Program-made: the position numbers and the translations under genes
DNA from: Tanypteryx hageni
Taxonomy: Eukaryota > Arthropoda > Insecta > Odonata > Petaluridae
DNA length: 64,000 nt
Direction: 5' to 3'
Assembly: GCA_028673005.1 (NCBI GenBank)
Contig: CM054114.1
Coordinates: 9,579,108 to 9,643,107, forward strand
In this document: positions 33,964-48,900 of the stretch, in pieces
Layout of the letters: each line of letters begins with the position of its first letter
Position numbering within the stretch: position 1 is the first letter of the stretch
The notes under the pieces: generated by a model
Seen by the model: only the letters and a program-made list of their open reading frames with translations
What the model was told of the DNA's origin: nothing
Databases searched by the model: none

Positions 33964-36900
33964 GTAAGTATTACATCAGTTATTGCCCTCAAATTGTCAT
34001 GATATGTTTGGCTATATGGTAAATAACTTGATGTGTAAATTACTCAATATTTTTCTCTATGAACGTTTTTTTAATTTCATCTTTGTGTGTAATTAGTGGA
34101 AAGAAAAGTGCAGATAGAAACTTTTATCTTATTTTTTTGGTTTACCAGTAAGGTGTTAAATTTATAAGCTTTGCATGGAATTCATGTTTTGATTGTGTAT
34201 ATAATATATATATATATAAATATATTTCTACATTTGTGTGTGTGTTACATATGACAATATGCATTTAGCACTAGTTACCTAGATTTTGTGTGCTATTTGA
34301 TTTTGAATTCTATGCGGAATTAATTGTATTTCATGGTCTGTGTCAAAATAGGCGGTATTTTTTGTTTTCCAACTCCTCTCTGCACCTCTTTCTCACCTCA
34401 CCCTCGCATCCCCATCTGAATGTCCTTTCCATAGACACCCTTTTAATGACCATCCCCTGCCCCCCATTCCCATTGTCTATCCGAGGATTGTTAAGGGGGA
34501 GCATGGCAACACTTCCTTCTCTCTCGCTGCCCTCTTCAGGTGAGCTCTTCTTCTTCTTCTTCCTTCAGCAATTCTATTTTTATGATGTGAATGCATTGCT
34601 ACTTTCATTATATTTTAGTATAAGCCTGTTATTCAGTGGAATACCAGGATGTTAAAATATTTTCATTTGTCTCATAAATGGGATTATATATTTTTGCTGC
34701 CAATTTCTAATCCTTTACAAATGTCTAGTTGTTTTTCGTTAAAGCTCTGTGTGCCATTTCTTATACAGCAGAAAAATATAGCAAATCCACAATCCTTTCA
34801 TGAGCATGGTCAAAAGTTTCTAGGTATTGCACTGATATTCTTTGTAACCATTTTACATGGAGTAAGAGTATGACCAAGAAAATGTATTTAGAGTGATATG
34901 ATTGTTGAATCTTGTAAAACTCTCTGAAAGAATGTAACAAATCTAATGCAAATAATGTTTTAGCTAATTTGATTATAAGCTCATCTTTGAAGAGTTGATA
35001 ATTTTTATGATATATGTATGTATTTTCTGTGTTATGTATTCTAATCATGCAAATATTATATAAAAAGAATAATGAAAAACTGCACAATTTGAAACTTTTG
35101 TAGTTATATGTAGATATTTTTTATGCAATTTCTTGGAAATGTTTTTTATATCTACGTAAAGGAAAATAATCTCATAGTATTTAGCAAGTACAAATATTTT
35201 TTCTTTCTAAGATATTTTATTAGGTGATGTCTTACTATCTCAGATGGTAAAAGACAATAACCCCAGTATTGTTCCATTGTAATTTCCTTACAACCATTTT
35301 GGAGACACTCATAGCACCATCACATATGGGTGTAGTGAAACCAATAGTATTTATTAAAATTATTTTATAGGATACTAATTTTTAGTGCTCTTTTGAAAAA
35401 AATCGCTTATATATTTAGTTTATCTGCCCTTTCATCTTTTCGGGCAATATCTGCAACTTGGAGAAGCCAAATTTTCAGAATTTTTGCCATGTCTTAGAAC
35501 ACGAGGGCAAAGAAAATAATATACCGTATTTTTCTGTGTACAAAATGCTTCCTTATAAAAGATGCACCCATAAAATCGAGTAATGTTTCAGGTTTAAAAT
35601 ATATATTATTCCATAAGTGGATTATAAAAATATTGCATAAAAGACTTAAAACAACACAAGTTTACATAATTATAGCTTTTAAAGTTAGGGGTTAAACAGT
35701 AAACTGAACTACCATATATGCTGGCGTATAAGTCGACCTTTGAAGCTCAAAAAAAATTCCAAAAAATTAAGGTCAACTTATACACCGAATATAAAATGTG
35801 ACCCTTAAATAACATTAAAAACATTGATATTTACGAAAACATTTCATCTTATGGCATAGGTGATCACCATTTTGAATCAGCTGCTCCATTGTTTACATAT
35901 TGTCATTTATTTTAGAATATTTATGATAATTATTTTTAATAGTTAATAAAGATAAAAATTTTAACTTTTGTTTTTATTACTGAATCTCAAACTATTTGCA
36001 ATTACAGGAATGAAGAATAAGTAGAAAAACATTCTGTCAATAGATGGCAATACGGTAATATGACTGATCTTTCTTAAATTAAACAAATGATTTAATAACT
36101 CAAAAATTGACACTGCATTTTTTGGAAAAGGTTACATTTAGGTTTTAAAAACTATAAAATTCGTCGTATTCTTCATTCGAACATTTTTTTAGCAAAAAAA
36201 GTGTGGGGCCGACTTATATGGCGAATATGTCTAGTTGTGTATTTATCCAAAAAATCGAGGTTGACGCTTGGTTTTCCTTCCACGTACACATTTTCACTCT
36301 CTGAGGGATGTTCCTCCATTCCTCTTCCAAAAACATGCAAAATACAGATTTCCTAGGACCACATAGTACATCTTTCCGCCGCTTTATTATCAATTTCAGC
36401 ACCACCTATCCACGGCCCGTCAGTTTTGTTCTCTGTTCTCCTTTATAAAGATAGATGAGTGCCGGGATGAAATACGAAGTCTATCCTGAGTCATTCAATC
36501 TATTACAAAGTCGTATACAATGTAACAACTTTTGATGTTATGCAGTGGCACTGTGGGAGACATCGGACTGCTTCGCTGCTACTTTGACACAACATAGTTA
36601 CATGGACTAAAGGTAACTTAACATTGAACTTAATTTCACGATGGAGGGCTACCTAATGAATGCCAATTTTTTCTGATATATTTCAGGTAATTTTGCAGGT
36701 TTATTTTTGCACTCCCTATCCCATACAGGCATCCATTTCTTTCCCAATCTATAAGACACAATGTGATTTGAGGACATGTCTTCATGGCTAAAAAAGTGCA
36801 TCTTATACATCGAATGGTTCACAGGAGTGCCACTTGTCTGGTGACAAAAATTGAACTTTTCTTTATATCTTATAAGATATTACTTATAACAAAAAGGTCT

Positions 36901-39900
36901 TCAAACAAAATTTGTAGACCTAGTCAAATAACATACGTTTTTTTTTCAGTACAATTTTATCGAAGGAGTAGCTGATCTCAAGAAAATCAAATGAGAAAGT
37001 CATAATTCACTTTGAACTTGTAAAATTTTTCCTGTAGTTTTAATTGTTGTCGGCAAAAACAATCTTCATAGCAGCTGAACTAAACAACATCTTCTATAAA
37101 TAAGCTTAATTTCCTTTCGTGCTCTGACAGCTTTTGAATTAAATGAAAGGAAATGGATTACCCACGTTAAAACAATGAACTAAATACGCTTATTTTCCTT
37201 ACGTATACATCTTTTGTAAGTGAAAAGAAATGGATAGGTTACGTAGAAGGAATGAACGTGAATGTAAACATTACTACTACTCATTTCAAGTGAGGTGTTT
37301 TAAACAATTTTCAGTTGTTTTATTAATTACTACTGATTATAAAAAAAATGGGTAAACCACAAATTCAACATTTCCTTGACATTGTTTCTGAAATATCATT
37401 TTGCATATCTTCGACATTTGACTAAGCCATTAATATTTATCTTTTTTTGACATGATAACGTAAATCTTAGAAGGCCCTTGGAGACTCGGTGCACTCTGAT
37501 GTGGAGTATAGCTTTCCATACTTTTTGTTCTTTATGTATGTTTTTGAGAGAAACTGAGAAAATATTTTCTGCTGGTAAATGTTTTAAAGTAAACAGTGAC
37601 ATTACTGCAAGTATTATGAGTATACAGATATGAGAAAGTATGTGCAATATATTTTGCATCAACTTTATGTTATAGTAGTCAAAAGCTAATATACAAATTG
37701 GTATATGCACATGTTCATATGGAGGTAATTGGGTTCATCATAAATGAGGATATAAGAATTGTTTTTACTTTTATGATGAATGTATAGATTCATTCAAGTC
37801 TTTTCATTCCTAATTGATTTTGGCCCAAAATCACTGTGATTGATGAAATTTCTAACTCTAGGTTGATGCAATGTTTTTTTAAAGCAATGCCAGCATTCAG
37901 CAGAAATGTCTGCATTTAAATTACAGGAGTCCTCATTTTATGTTATCACATTTTACATTGTTTTAATGTAATGTCACTCATTTATTATGGAACATATATC
38001 CATGTAAATTACCTACATTGTTCCAATATAACAGCATTTTTGAATGAAAAATCTTCGTGCAACTGGTAATTTAGATCAGAGATCTAGTCACCTTCAGATG
38101 ACAGGCATACAGTCCTGATTCTTTTTATAATTTTTTATTGTTATAATGAAGTGTCTTTTTGCACTTATCGAATGTCATTTTTTACAAATTATAATGAAAT
38201 AATATTCTCCAAATGAGTGTTCTTGGTGTATATCATTAAGTCTATGGGGAAATAGGTTTACATTAATTTCATTGTTTCTTATTTATGTTACCCATGATGT
38301 AAATTGAGTACTTCTGGTATATCCAAGTAAATTAATTGGTCTTAAAAAAGAATGAAATAGATTGCAATTCTGTGACGGTTTCTTGCTCAAGTATTTTTAC
38401 AACTATCATGTTGGATGAACTTTTTTCCAAAAGCTTTGAGCTCAAAAATGGGGTGTGTCCTTTGCATGGATGCATAATACTTACTACTTTTCTCCATGGA
38501 TGTCTTCAGTGAGATATGAAAATCAAATGATAACAAATTATGATTAATTGATTACTTAGATATAATACTTAGAAGATATTTGTTTAAATATTATGAAAAT
38601 AAATTTAATTTTTTAAAATCACAAATTAAAAAGTAAGAAATTTCTGTTTCTCAATGACGTTGTTGTACTGTTCGAAATTGTTTTGAAAATATTAGATTCT
38701 CTTTTCACAGTCGTCGTGGTGTTTTCATTGTTGTCCTGCTAGAGTCTTATCTTCACTGTCATCTAGTCTATTGCTTCCACCAGTGTTTCTCAACCTTCCT
38801 AGAGCTGCAGTCTCACAATTTCTACGAACCCACTTTCCATGAAAAGTTCATAGATTTTCACATATTTTGTTGAGAAACACTGCTTTATGAGACAAAGAGC
38901 ATAAATTTTAATACATTTATTTCTCATTTTATAAAAACATTCAACAATTCTCATCATTCTCACCGTTAAATGCTAAAATATGTGTGGCACATCATTTGCT
39001 AAAATACATAGGTATGCATCTTATATGTGGCTACACTAATTATTCCTAGAATTCCAAATTAAATTATATCTATATTTATACTCTTGATGAACATTTTATT
39101 GGCTATATTTAACTCCATGTAAAATGGCTGTATTTATAAAGGTTCTCTAAATTTTGTCAATATTTGTAGGTAATTTATTAGCTTATTTTGCAGCCAAGTA
39201 AATGTATGTGCTACTGCTGAAGTTGGTTATTTTTATGCTTTTATTGTAGTGACAGTTTTGCTATATAGTTCTTAGGATGGTCCATTTAAATGCAAGAAAC
39301 TTTTTTTCTTAGGTTTTTTTGCATTTTTCCTGATGTAGTTCATCTGGTTTCTTTATAAATTTTCACAGCATTTATGAGATTCTTCATATAAATAGTACCC
39401 AAATCACTGATTGTGATATGTACTGAGTGGTTGTTAAATATACATTAATGCCATAATTTTAAATTAATTGCATTTGGATAATTCTTGAGTGTTTTGTACT
39501 TAACACATTGTGGACAGACTGCAGAGATAACCAAGTGTTATGTTCCAAGCTTTTCTGTTATTACAAGATTTGTGCACTTTGGACATTTTGTTTTTATTTC
39601 AATTGTAAATTCTGGGGTTTACTTTTGCTTTCTCTTTTAAAGTTATTGCCTGGAAGTTTAAGAGAACATTTTTTCATGAAAAATTCTCTATCATTATTAC
39701 ACAACTATAATGAAATAAATTTCAAAGTGATACACCTGAGGTGTGGGCATGTTTATTCTCTAATTTGGTTTTATAAATTTTTATCTCAGTGGTACCATTG
39801 CGTTTTTCTTTTGTATAAAAACTTTCAGGATTCTCATGTAAAATACTAAATTTCATATACTTGAGGGTTACATTCTTAGGGAAAAATACTTATAGTTACA

Positions 39901-42900
39901 TTTCAATTCAGAAAGGCTCGGTTTATTCCATTTTAGTTTGGCAAACAAATCTTAATTAGCCTTATAGATAGTTATCTATCTCAATTATAATCTTCTGATA
40001 CACTATGCAAGTGTTTCATATCAAGAGGAATGAGGAGAGAAATATTGACATGAGAGACAAAAAGTCTTTGTTTATCATAAAGTATTGTGTGTAGCCATGT
40101 TCATAATGGCAATCATCTTTTGTTAGATTGTTTTCCTAGGTATACTACATCATATCCTAGCATATCTCTCAAGGATATTATATGCAAGTTTCTTCCTGAG
40201 AAAAAATATTTGATGAGTAAAAGTTGTGAAACTCGATTTAGACTGCATGTAAGTTAATATAAATTAATGGGAACCAGTGTATGGCCTGATTTAATGTTCC
40301 GTGCACAATGCGTTAATCACCTTTTTCCACACATTTATGTAATCATTAGTGCCTTTATGTATGGTACCATGACAGCTGAATACAGAATTATTTGTGTAAT
40401 GCTAAATAATAGCATTGTTGTGCTGAAGCCAAATTTATAACTGAAAATCTGCACTCGAACAGAATTTTGAATTGCGGCATTTGATGATTGCACCAGTTAT
40501 TAGAAGGTTAACTTCCTGCTTTCTAAAATTAGTGAGTTTAACTCTACAGTCACTTTGCTTTGCTTAAACTTTTGTTGAACTACTTCTCTCAAATGTTTTT
40601 AATCTTTTTAATATTTCAATGCTATTTATATTGACATTGTATCCTACTTCTTAAAAATTGAAAAGTAATAATAATATTTCTGATAGCATGTTTTCCTTGT
40701 AGAATATTTATTATAGTACCTCTGTCATTCTATTGTAATTGTAAAATGTGGGATGATTGATTGGACGTATTAATGACGCTATTTACTTATTCAGGCAATT
40801 CTTAGAACAGTTTTTATATAACCAATTAGTTTGAGTGACAAAGTTGTAGAAGTATTTTACTTTTCACTATCACTTTCCCCATTCCTAATGACTGAATTTG
40901 GTTGTGCAGTGTTAAAGAAGGAGATACCATTGAAGGACAAGGAAATGAAGAGTCATCATGGCTTTTAGGGGGGAAAATTGGTGATAAGAACACTCTGCTA
41001 GCATTTCGATGCACTGCACTGGTAGAGCGCCCTCCATCGCTCCCAGCTCATACTCTAGGAATGACATACAAAACTATCCAGGCTGAGACCAAGCTACTTT
41101 CTGCCATCCTAAATGCCCATGGCCTGAGAGAGGCAAGTATAATTTGACCTTTAATGTGAGTAATGCTATTCTGTAGCTTCTCATCAGTTAATTTCTTTTT
41201 TTCTTTTATTCATTTGTACTGATTGGTAAAATATAGTATTAGAAATTTTTACTATTTTTAACTCCAAAATAAGAGGACCAACCCACAAAATTACATTTGA
41301 ATCCAATTTGTTGTTTTTATCTGTTGAGTTTGTTACTAAACTTATCTGTTGTTCTTAGACCTTCAGTCTTCTTAGCCTCTCATAAGCTTAGTCTTCTTGG
41401 TTTCTATTTGGTTATCCATATTGCATCATACTGATAATGTACCAAATTTCAACTTCATGTGAAAAAATAACTACAGAGTGTTAATAGTTGTAAAATGTAT
41501 TCTAGTTTACACAAAATAAAATAGAAGCAACTAATGGTTTGATGAAATTAATCCTTTGCTGATGACATTGGTATCGCTTTAGTGTCACTCTAGAAATGAA
41601 GAGAAAGCTTAGAATGAAATAAAAAATGGCTAGGTATTTTTTTATCCTCTTGCAAGCATATCACATCAAATGCCTCAAAAGTTGAAACTAAAATATCATA
41701 TGAAATCATTCGGTGGAAAATTTGTGGATGATAATTATTGATATGGCAAAATAAAAGATTTACAGGCTGAATAATTGGGCCAGGGTTAGTTTGGTAGAAA
41801 ATTATGTTGTTTAAACAGACAGAAATTTCTCATTTAGTTTATGGTGGTCTCATTGAGCCTGCAGTAGAAATAACTTTTCAGTGATTTGTGTCTGAAATAC
41901 TTTATATGATACTTAATTTTGAATTTGTGAAACATTTTTGATAGTAAAACATAAAGAAGTATATAATAAGGAATGTTTTAGTTGTAAATATAGGGAAAAT
42001 CATATTAACTGTTTTATTTAATATCTTATAATATGACTAACTTGAATATTTACTGTTGAATCAGTGATCACTTAGTACAGTGAAATGTCAGTATAACGAA
42101 GTTATGTGGACAACCGAAATTTATTCCTTACGATGAAATTTTGTTACAATGAGATGCAATTCTAAAAATTCAGAGGAAGCTCAATATATCTTCTCCCTGG
42201 CAGTAGCACAAAAATGATAACTCTGAGAACTGCGTAGTGCTTAAGTCGTCAATGTAATCATAGTAGGAAAAGGAATTCATAAAAATTTAGAAATAGTACG
42301 AGTAATATATTGATATAAAGTGAAATTGCAACTACAACAACCCAACCCAAATCCATCTTAACAGAAGGTTTTATTGGAATAAAAAGGAAAAGTTTTTCGA
42401 TCTACAAACAGTGTTTATTCATACGAGAACATATTACTGTAGGACGTAGTTCCATATTTGGCCATAGTCAATTGCAGTGCCACAGTCAAGGGAAATACAT
42501 ATATTGCACTTTAGCCAAAACGTCAGAATGATGGTTACGTCTAACAAAATAATTATAAAGAAAGAAACCATGAATTAATGTTTACTTCTTATTGGTTGCT
42601 ATATAGATAGGTAATCATCCAATACACTTGCCTGGACTGAGATTTCACTGAGTTTAAATCTTTGCAGCATTTCCAAATGCTAAAAACTAAACCCAGTAAA
42701 GATCAAAAAGTATACATCGTATTGTTTAAGGAATTTCCTTTTACAAACTTTGTTATAGTGATCATATTTTTTCTTACCAGGATGAATTTTTATTGCGCTA
42801 AACCGATATTTTTGTTACAATGATTTTCGTTAAAATGAACCATTTTTACATAATATTACATAGTAAATTTGCAGGGGATGGAAAATAATTTTGTTTTACT

Positions 42901-45900
42901 GAATATTTCATTACTCCGGCATTCATTACACTGACATTTTACTGTATTGTTAATCTCAATATAATGCTGATCTTGCACGCAGTTATATTTGCTTGAAATA
43001 TTCTTTAGTAAATTACTTACTACATCTGTAACCATTTTTTGCTGTGATGTTCTCAAAATATGCTAATTAAATCTTATTATTGCTTAGCCTTTAAAAAGTA
43101 ATATTAGAATTGCCATGTTAAATATTTTAGTTGAAAGTATTGTCTCAGGTTATTTAGGTGGGGTTTTTATAGTCAAAGATTTTACATTTCAACAGCTTTA
43201 TTTATTGCAAAGTGAGCAAAATAGTTGATACCATCATTACACTTTGTTTTTAGTTCTTATTTCATTTGAAAATTAATGTGCCACCCTAGTTGCATCAACA
43301 TGAATCCAAGGCTACATTTTCAATGCAACTTTATTACCATAATAATAATAAGACCAAAAAATGAATCTGCACACTTATCATGTACACATCATGAACTTTA
43401 GGCATCACAAAGAGAAAAGAATTCAGTATTATCAGTGGTTATGAGAATTTGATGACCATTATGTATATACATAAAATCCTTATTCTGTCTATCTGCCAGA
43501 ACTCTGCTTTGATTCGTATTAGATGAAATCTGAAGCTTGATCGCGATCTTTTTAATGTGTTTTGACAAATTTCCCCACTTGGTAGAAGCTTGAAATTTGG
43601 TAGGAATGTTTGATTGTATAGTAAAGGCCATTTACAAGAAAATCTCCAAAAAAGACCTAGGTTTGACTCCAGGAGATAATTTCTATTTACCATAAGATAT
43701 CACGTAAAAATCAATTTTTTGACTTACAGGCTTTTACCCTTTTGCAAATTAAATTTAGAAAAAATTGACCTACAATCTTTGGACGTAGACCATTTTAAAG
43801 AAAAATAAGTAAAGTTTTTTATTCTTATCGTTAAATTTTGCCAACAATTCAAAATCGCTCAAGTTATACGTTTAAATCATATTCATTGGAAAAATTGAAG
43901 CTTTTAAATTATTATTACCTTGCTGTGTCATTGTTAAACCTCAAGATTGTATTGTCATCTCAGTCCTTATACTATATGCATAAAGAAAGCGTGTTTTGAA
44001 TGCTTTAGTACGAGAAAGAAAGCGCCTGAATTTTTATAATTAAAATCGTGTTTTTCATTAATTTATTTTCAGCTAACTTCAGATTGAAATTTTTTGTAAT
44101 TAACTATTTTTATAGTTATTTTTGCAGTGCATCTTATAATTTATCGGAGTTATAAATTTTTATTACATATATGAAACACTCAAATAGCTATTTCTTGACT
44201 TGCAGATCTTTTTTGTTAATATTTTAAAATACCTCAAGGATGAGGTATATATCTTAGTTATGTGACGAAAAAAATTGAAATCGCATTCGTAAATTAAAAT
44301 CCAGAATTATTAAACCTAATTAAATTTTAATGATTTTTTCATGTCTTGATGCATTTTATTTATATTGTTGCTCCAATTGTTGAAGTCTTTTCTTAGTCTC
44401 AAATTCGTGCTTAATAAATGTACCATTTTAGTGCTTTAATACGGATCAGATTTTATACATGGATATAACACATTTACTGAATTTATTATGTAGTTAGAGG
44501 GAGGAATGAAAAGAGAATGGAAATGAACAGAAGTGGAGAAAGAGGACGCAGTTGTATTATAGGATTAAAAGGAGCTACAGTAGAAAAATACCAATAATAA
44601 ATTATAATTGATTATAAAACATTTTATATGATTGAATCATGCACCATCGTCAAATGATGGGAATTAATAAAACTAAATATAACATTATTTTCAATGGGTT
44701 TCTTTAATTGATAATACAGCTAATATCTTGAACCAAATTTCTAATAAGATTGAAAGAATAACATTCTTTGACTTTTATTTAAATTTCTTTAAATTAAGTC
44801 AATTTTCTGAAAAATTTTCAAAACTACTATAGTTAAACAAAAAGTACAATCTTAAAATATAGTTAAAGCTCATTGCAGTTCATATATTTAGTTAATAGAA
44901 AGTTACTACTCATTTTCCTTTAATGATAAATTGATTTCATTCACGTTTTATCCTAGTTTTACTCGTTAAAAAGAATCGGTAAAATGGTTCAATTATTAAG
45001 TTAGATTATGAACGTTTTAAATAACTTATCATTTTCTCAAATATGTCAAGTAAATTTCTGCTGATTCTTCATACATTATATCTTATTACAGTGAAGCCTC
45101 GTTATTTTGAAGTTCAAGGGACCACAAAAATACGACTTTGAATTATCCAGATTTGAAATTAACGAACTTTAAAAAAATCTAAATATCTTACGATCTGCTA
45201 CTTGGACAATAAAATCGCAATATAGTCTTATCTATCCGTTCTGCTACAAAACGTATTGACCTTACAAGTTCGTACACATGGCGAATTCATTAACAGAGCT
45301 GAAGTGACCACTTAATTCATGATTCACAAACACCACCATGTGTGAAAAATCGAGTGAACAAACCAATTTTCCCATTGTATATTTCAAGTTAACCCTTTTA
45401 CACCACGTTTAAGAAAAAAAGACTTTCAACCTAGCATATTCAGCCAAAAGATTACAAAAATGCATGCTAAAAAGATTGGGAAAACACTTGTCTGAAATAT
45501 TGTATTATAGATAATAAATAGGAACCATAATGTATTAATTCTCTCCAATTTCGTTCAAAGTTTCCATGTTGTCAGTATGGTCAAAATTAATTAATTAATT
45601 CTATAATTCTTGATTAGCTCTAGCAATTTCATACATTGCATTGTAATTTTATTTCCATCCATATTACACAGCTGTAATAAAATATAGGTGCTCTCAAATT
45701 AACTTTGTCGTATTTGTTATGACAGGCGATGATTTTACAATTATGTACTTACAAATTCTTTTCTGCAATATTCAATGCATTCTCCCTTTGGGACTGCTGG
45801 CGAGGGGATTTAAATCCATGAATTGCGTCATGCAGGCAGGAAAGAGGGGTGGGGTCAAGCTTAGCATAGCATGCCGAGTTTTAGAGAAGGGAAAACTAAA

Positions 45901-48900
45901 AAGGCAAACATAAGCATGACGTATTTTATTGCCGGCCTTGGTAGAGGGGTGGTTAGTGTGTCTGGCTCCCAATGCTAGGGTCACGGGTTCGAATCCTGCC
46001 GAGGGCATGGTTGTATGAGTTCGTCTTTGTTAATGTTATTACGCTCATTGTAAAAGGCCGTTAACGGCTGTTTATGAGCTAATATTAAATAAATAAATAA
46101 AATTAAATTAAATAAATAGACAATCTTTATTGTAATAAACCCCTCAGCATTGTCCTTCTTACTGGGCACGCAGGACGAAAACTTCATATGCGGTCATACT
46201 GGGTACACCACAGTGATCACTAGATATCTTTATTTTTTGACACAATAAATTTTCTTAAATCTGAAAAACCCTGATATATTTCAAAACAGTAACCTTGGGT
46301 TTTTCCTATTATTGCGCTTAATTCTGCAATTTTTACTTTATTTTTACTTATATTATACGTCAAATTTTGTGATTGATTTTTCTCCTAGTTATGTGAATTG
46401 TGGGTTTTAAAAACCCCTATTCAATGCTGAGACTAACCGAACCTCTGCATGAAAGCTACTGTGTGGTGGAAGGAGATGCAGGCACAGTTTATCTGTTTTG
46501 TGATGTCTCTAACTCTTGAGATAAATATTTTTTCTTATGTGTCAACACTTGAGAGCTATATGGAAAGGGAGGAGGAATGGTCTTCGAATCTGGGCTAGTG
46601 CTTGGTTCAGCATTTCTTGAGAACAATATAATGAGAGTGAGAGAGAGAAAAACACCTATCTGACATAATTGCACAAATAAGCCCATTCAAAGATATTTTC
46701 GAAAGCGTGATCAGAGTGCATGGGCAGCGCTTGGATCGCACAATAAATATTCTCCTGCCACTCTGAGGGAAACATTTATGCTGTACGGAGGCAGCTATTG
46801 TTCGTTATTTTTCCGTTGTTGCTTTTGTTTAATTTCTAAGAGATTAAAATAGTAGAACTTATCATGGCCTCAACTGATAGAAAAACACAAGCAATACCTG
46901 GTGATGAAAAGTAGATGGAAATATTACTTGAAAGTGGTTTGGAAGAAAGTGTCAGTTCAGAGAGTGATATTGAGAATAACATTGAAGGCCATGCTCAAAT
47001 TACTAAGATAAAAACATTTTTGGCATTTTTTTGTTGAGTGGGCAAATACAAAACCTCATCTCACCTGTCCCTGCGTGCTTCTAGCATCTTTGTTTACCCT
47101 TATGTGAAGTTTTTTCCAAAAAACCTACGGGGAAGATGTAGAGATTTACAATAAAACAGTACATGAAGTAATCCGTGAACCTGGAATAAAGAAGGTCTAG
47201 TGATGCAAGGATAAGATGATTCCTCTATTTGTATCATCTACAATTTTATTTCACGTTGATTATTAAATATGTAAAAAGAAGTTATCTGTTTGGGGGCAAT
47301 GTATATTTCATTTGCTAGAAATGGAGAACAAAAACGCGATACCTTTGTCATGTGCATGCACAGACTTTCCACTCAAACACATAATATGGATAAAGGTTTC
47401 GAATTAAATCAAATTTTCACGAGTCATTGGACCAGACTGAGTCTTCGAATTTCATTGTAGATGTATTTTGAATAATCCACACTAAAAAGTATGCAAAATC
47501 CTATGATGTTGGCCGGGGACTGCTCTTTGCTTCGAATTACATGCTATTTCGAATTATTCAGGTTCAAAATAACTAGGTTTTACTCTATACCCACTTAGGG
47601 GAAGGAAGAAGTTTTTAGTAGACTGACATAATTGGGTCGTTTTGTGTAGCTGTTTTATGTCTATGAGTGTGTTTGTTCAAACTATGTTGTTTAGTTTCAA
47701 ATACGTCATTACACGAAACATGCCTATTTGCTCTACACTGTACGCTTATTAATGAATAAAATTCATATCTCTAATGGGTTGTGACTGCGCAAAGTCAGCC
47801 TTCCGTCCTTCAGAAGGGACGTTAAGCTGTTGGCCCCCTTGGTGCTCTTTGTTAAGAGTAGGCTAATGCTGGTACCAGGTTTCCTTCTTCCCTTGTGAGT
47901 GTGTTCAGTGTGGAAGGAGTTATGGCTAAAATAATCCAAGAGGTTGATTAGCCAAAAATACACACACATTCTAATGGGTTGCATAATTTTCATACACTCT
48001 CTATAAACAGTTAAGCCTTGGAGGCATTTTGACTTTAAATTAAAAAATCTTGAAATGCTAAAATTAATAAGGGAATTGACTATTTTGTTGTCTTTGCTAT
48101 GATAAATAAGTTATGGATTTATAAAATCCCTTGTGGACTTAATAGTTGAACTCTGAAAGCCATGAAGAAATACAGTGAAGGAGTTCTAGCCAATTGCTGT
48201 ACTTCAACATTGCCTCATCATGCACAACTGCCTTTCCTAACAGCAATGACATTGTGCGTGATTCGGCAATGTTGCCCCTCTCCTGCTGTCAGAGCTCAAG
48301 CTAAACTGTGCCAACCATAATAATAACCTTGTAATATTAGGACTGCTTATTGTACTTATCTTATTACTATTTTTATGATAACGAATACTGCACAGAGGGT
48401 AAAAGGTCCTAATACTATTGTCAAAGATTGGGTACTAGATTAAATTTTTTAAAAATTTACTGCAGAAGGTTTTTATTGTGTAGCATGATTTTTTTTGCAG
48501 CATAATCCTTGTATTAGATCTGTAATGAGCTTTGCATGTGACTATGGCTTTGTTGCTGTAGTTGTCTCATAGGAAGACCACTTTTAAACATTGCCAATTC
48601 ACAGGTTCATCCCAACATACCTGACTTCAACTTACTGTGGACTGGTGCTCACCCTAAACCCCACCTCCTAAGGATGCTCACTCCGTATCAAAGGGTCAAC
48701 CACTTTCCAAGGTGAAAAGCATTCACAGTGCTGCTTTCATTCCTAATAATCTTTGCTGCTCTAATTTTTCCCTAATCGATATAAATAACAAGAAACTTTT
48801 CAACAGCTAAGTACATATACATTTTGTAGCCAGGTTGCTCTTTGGTTGAAATTGTTAATTTAGGCAGCATTATTAACTTAACAACTAATGAATTACATGT

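Larger units (their letters stand above)
33964..40909 (+). other. TTLL5 intron (6.9 kb)
   Basis: GT-AG. Holds a short TA microsatellite near 34200, nested MITEs (35.5-36.8 kb) and a hAT MITE (38.8 kb); otherwise AT-rich sequence in which I see nothing else. Confidence 0.75.
41133..48604 (+). other. TTLL5 GC-AG intron (7.5 kb)
   Basis: Starts GCAAGT and ends 'AATTCACAG'. Contains two pogo-like elements, a tRNA-SINE and a tail-like dispersed repeat (see separate entries). The rest is AT-rich with nothing recognised. Confidence 0.85.

Noticed and set aside
39508..39849. 113-residue plus-strand frame in a TTLL5 intron
   Set aside because: Cys/Phe/Leu-rich AT-biased translation with no recognisable domain or splice support.
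45772..46008. Minus-strand frame starting '[20 protein letters not shown]'
   Set aside because: This is the well-known spurious antisense translation of a tRNA-SINE (B-box region), not a protein.
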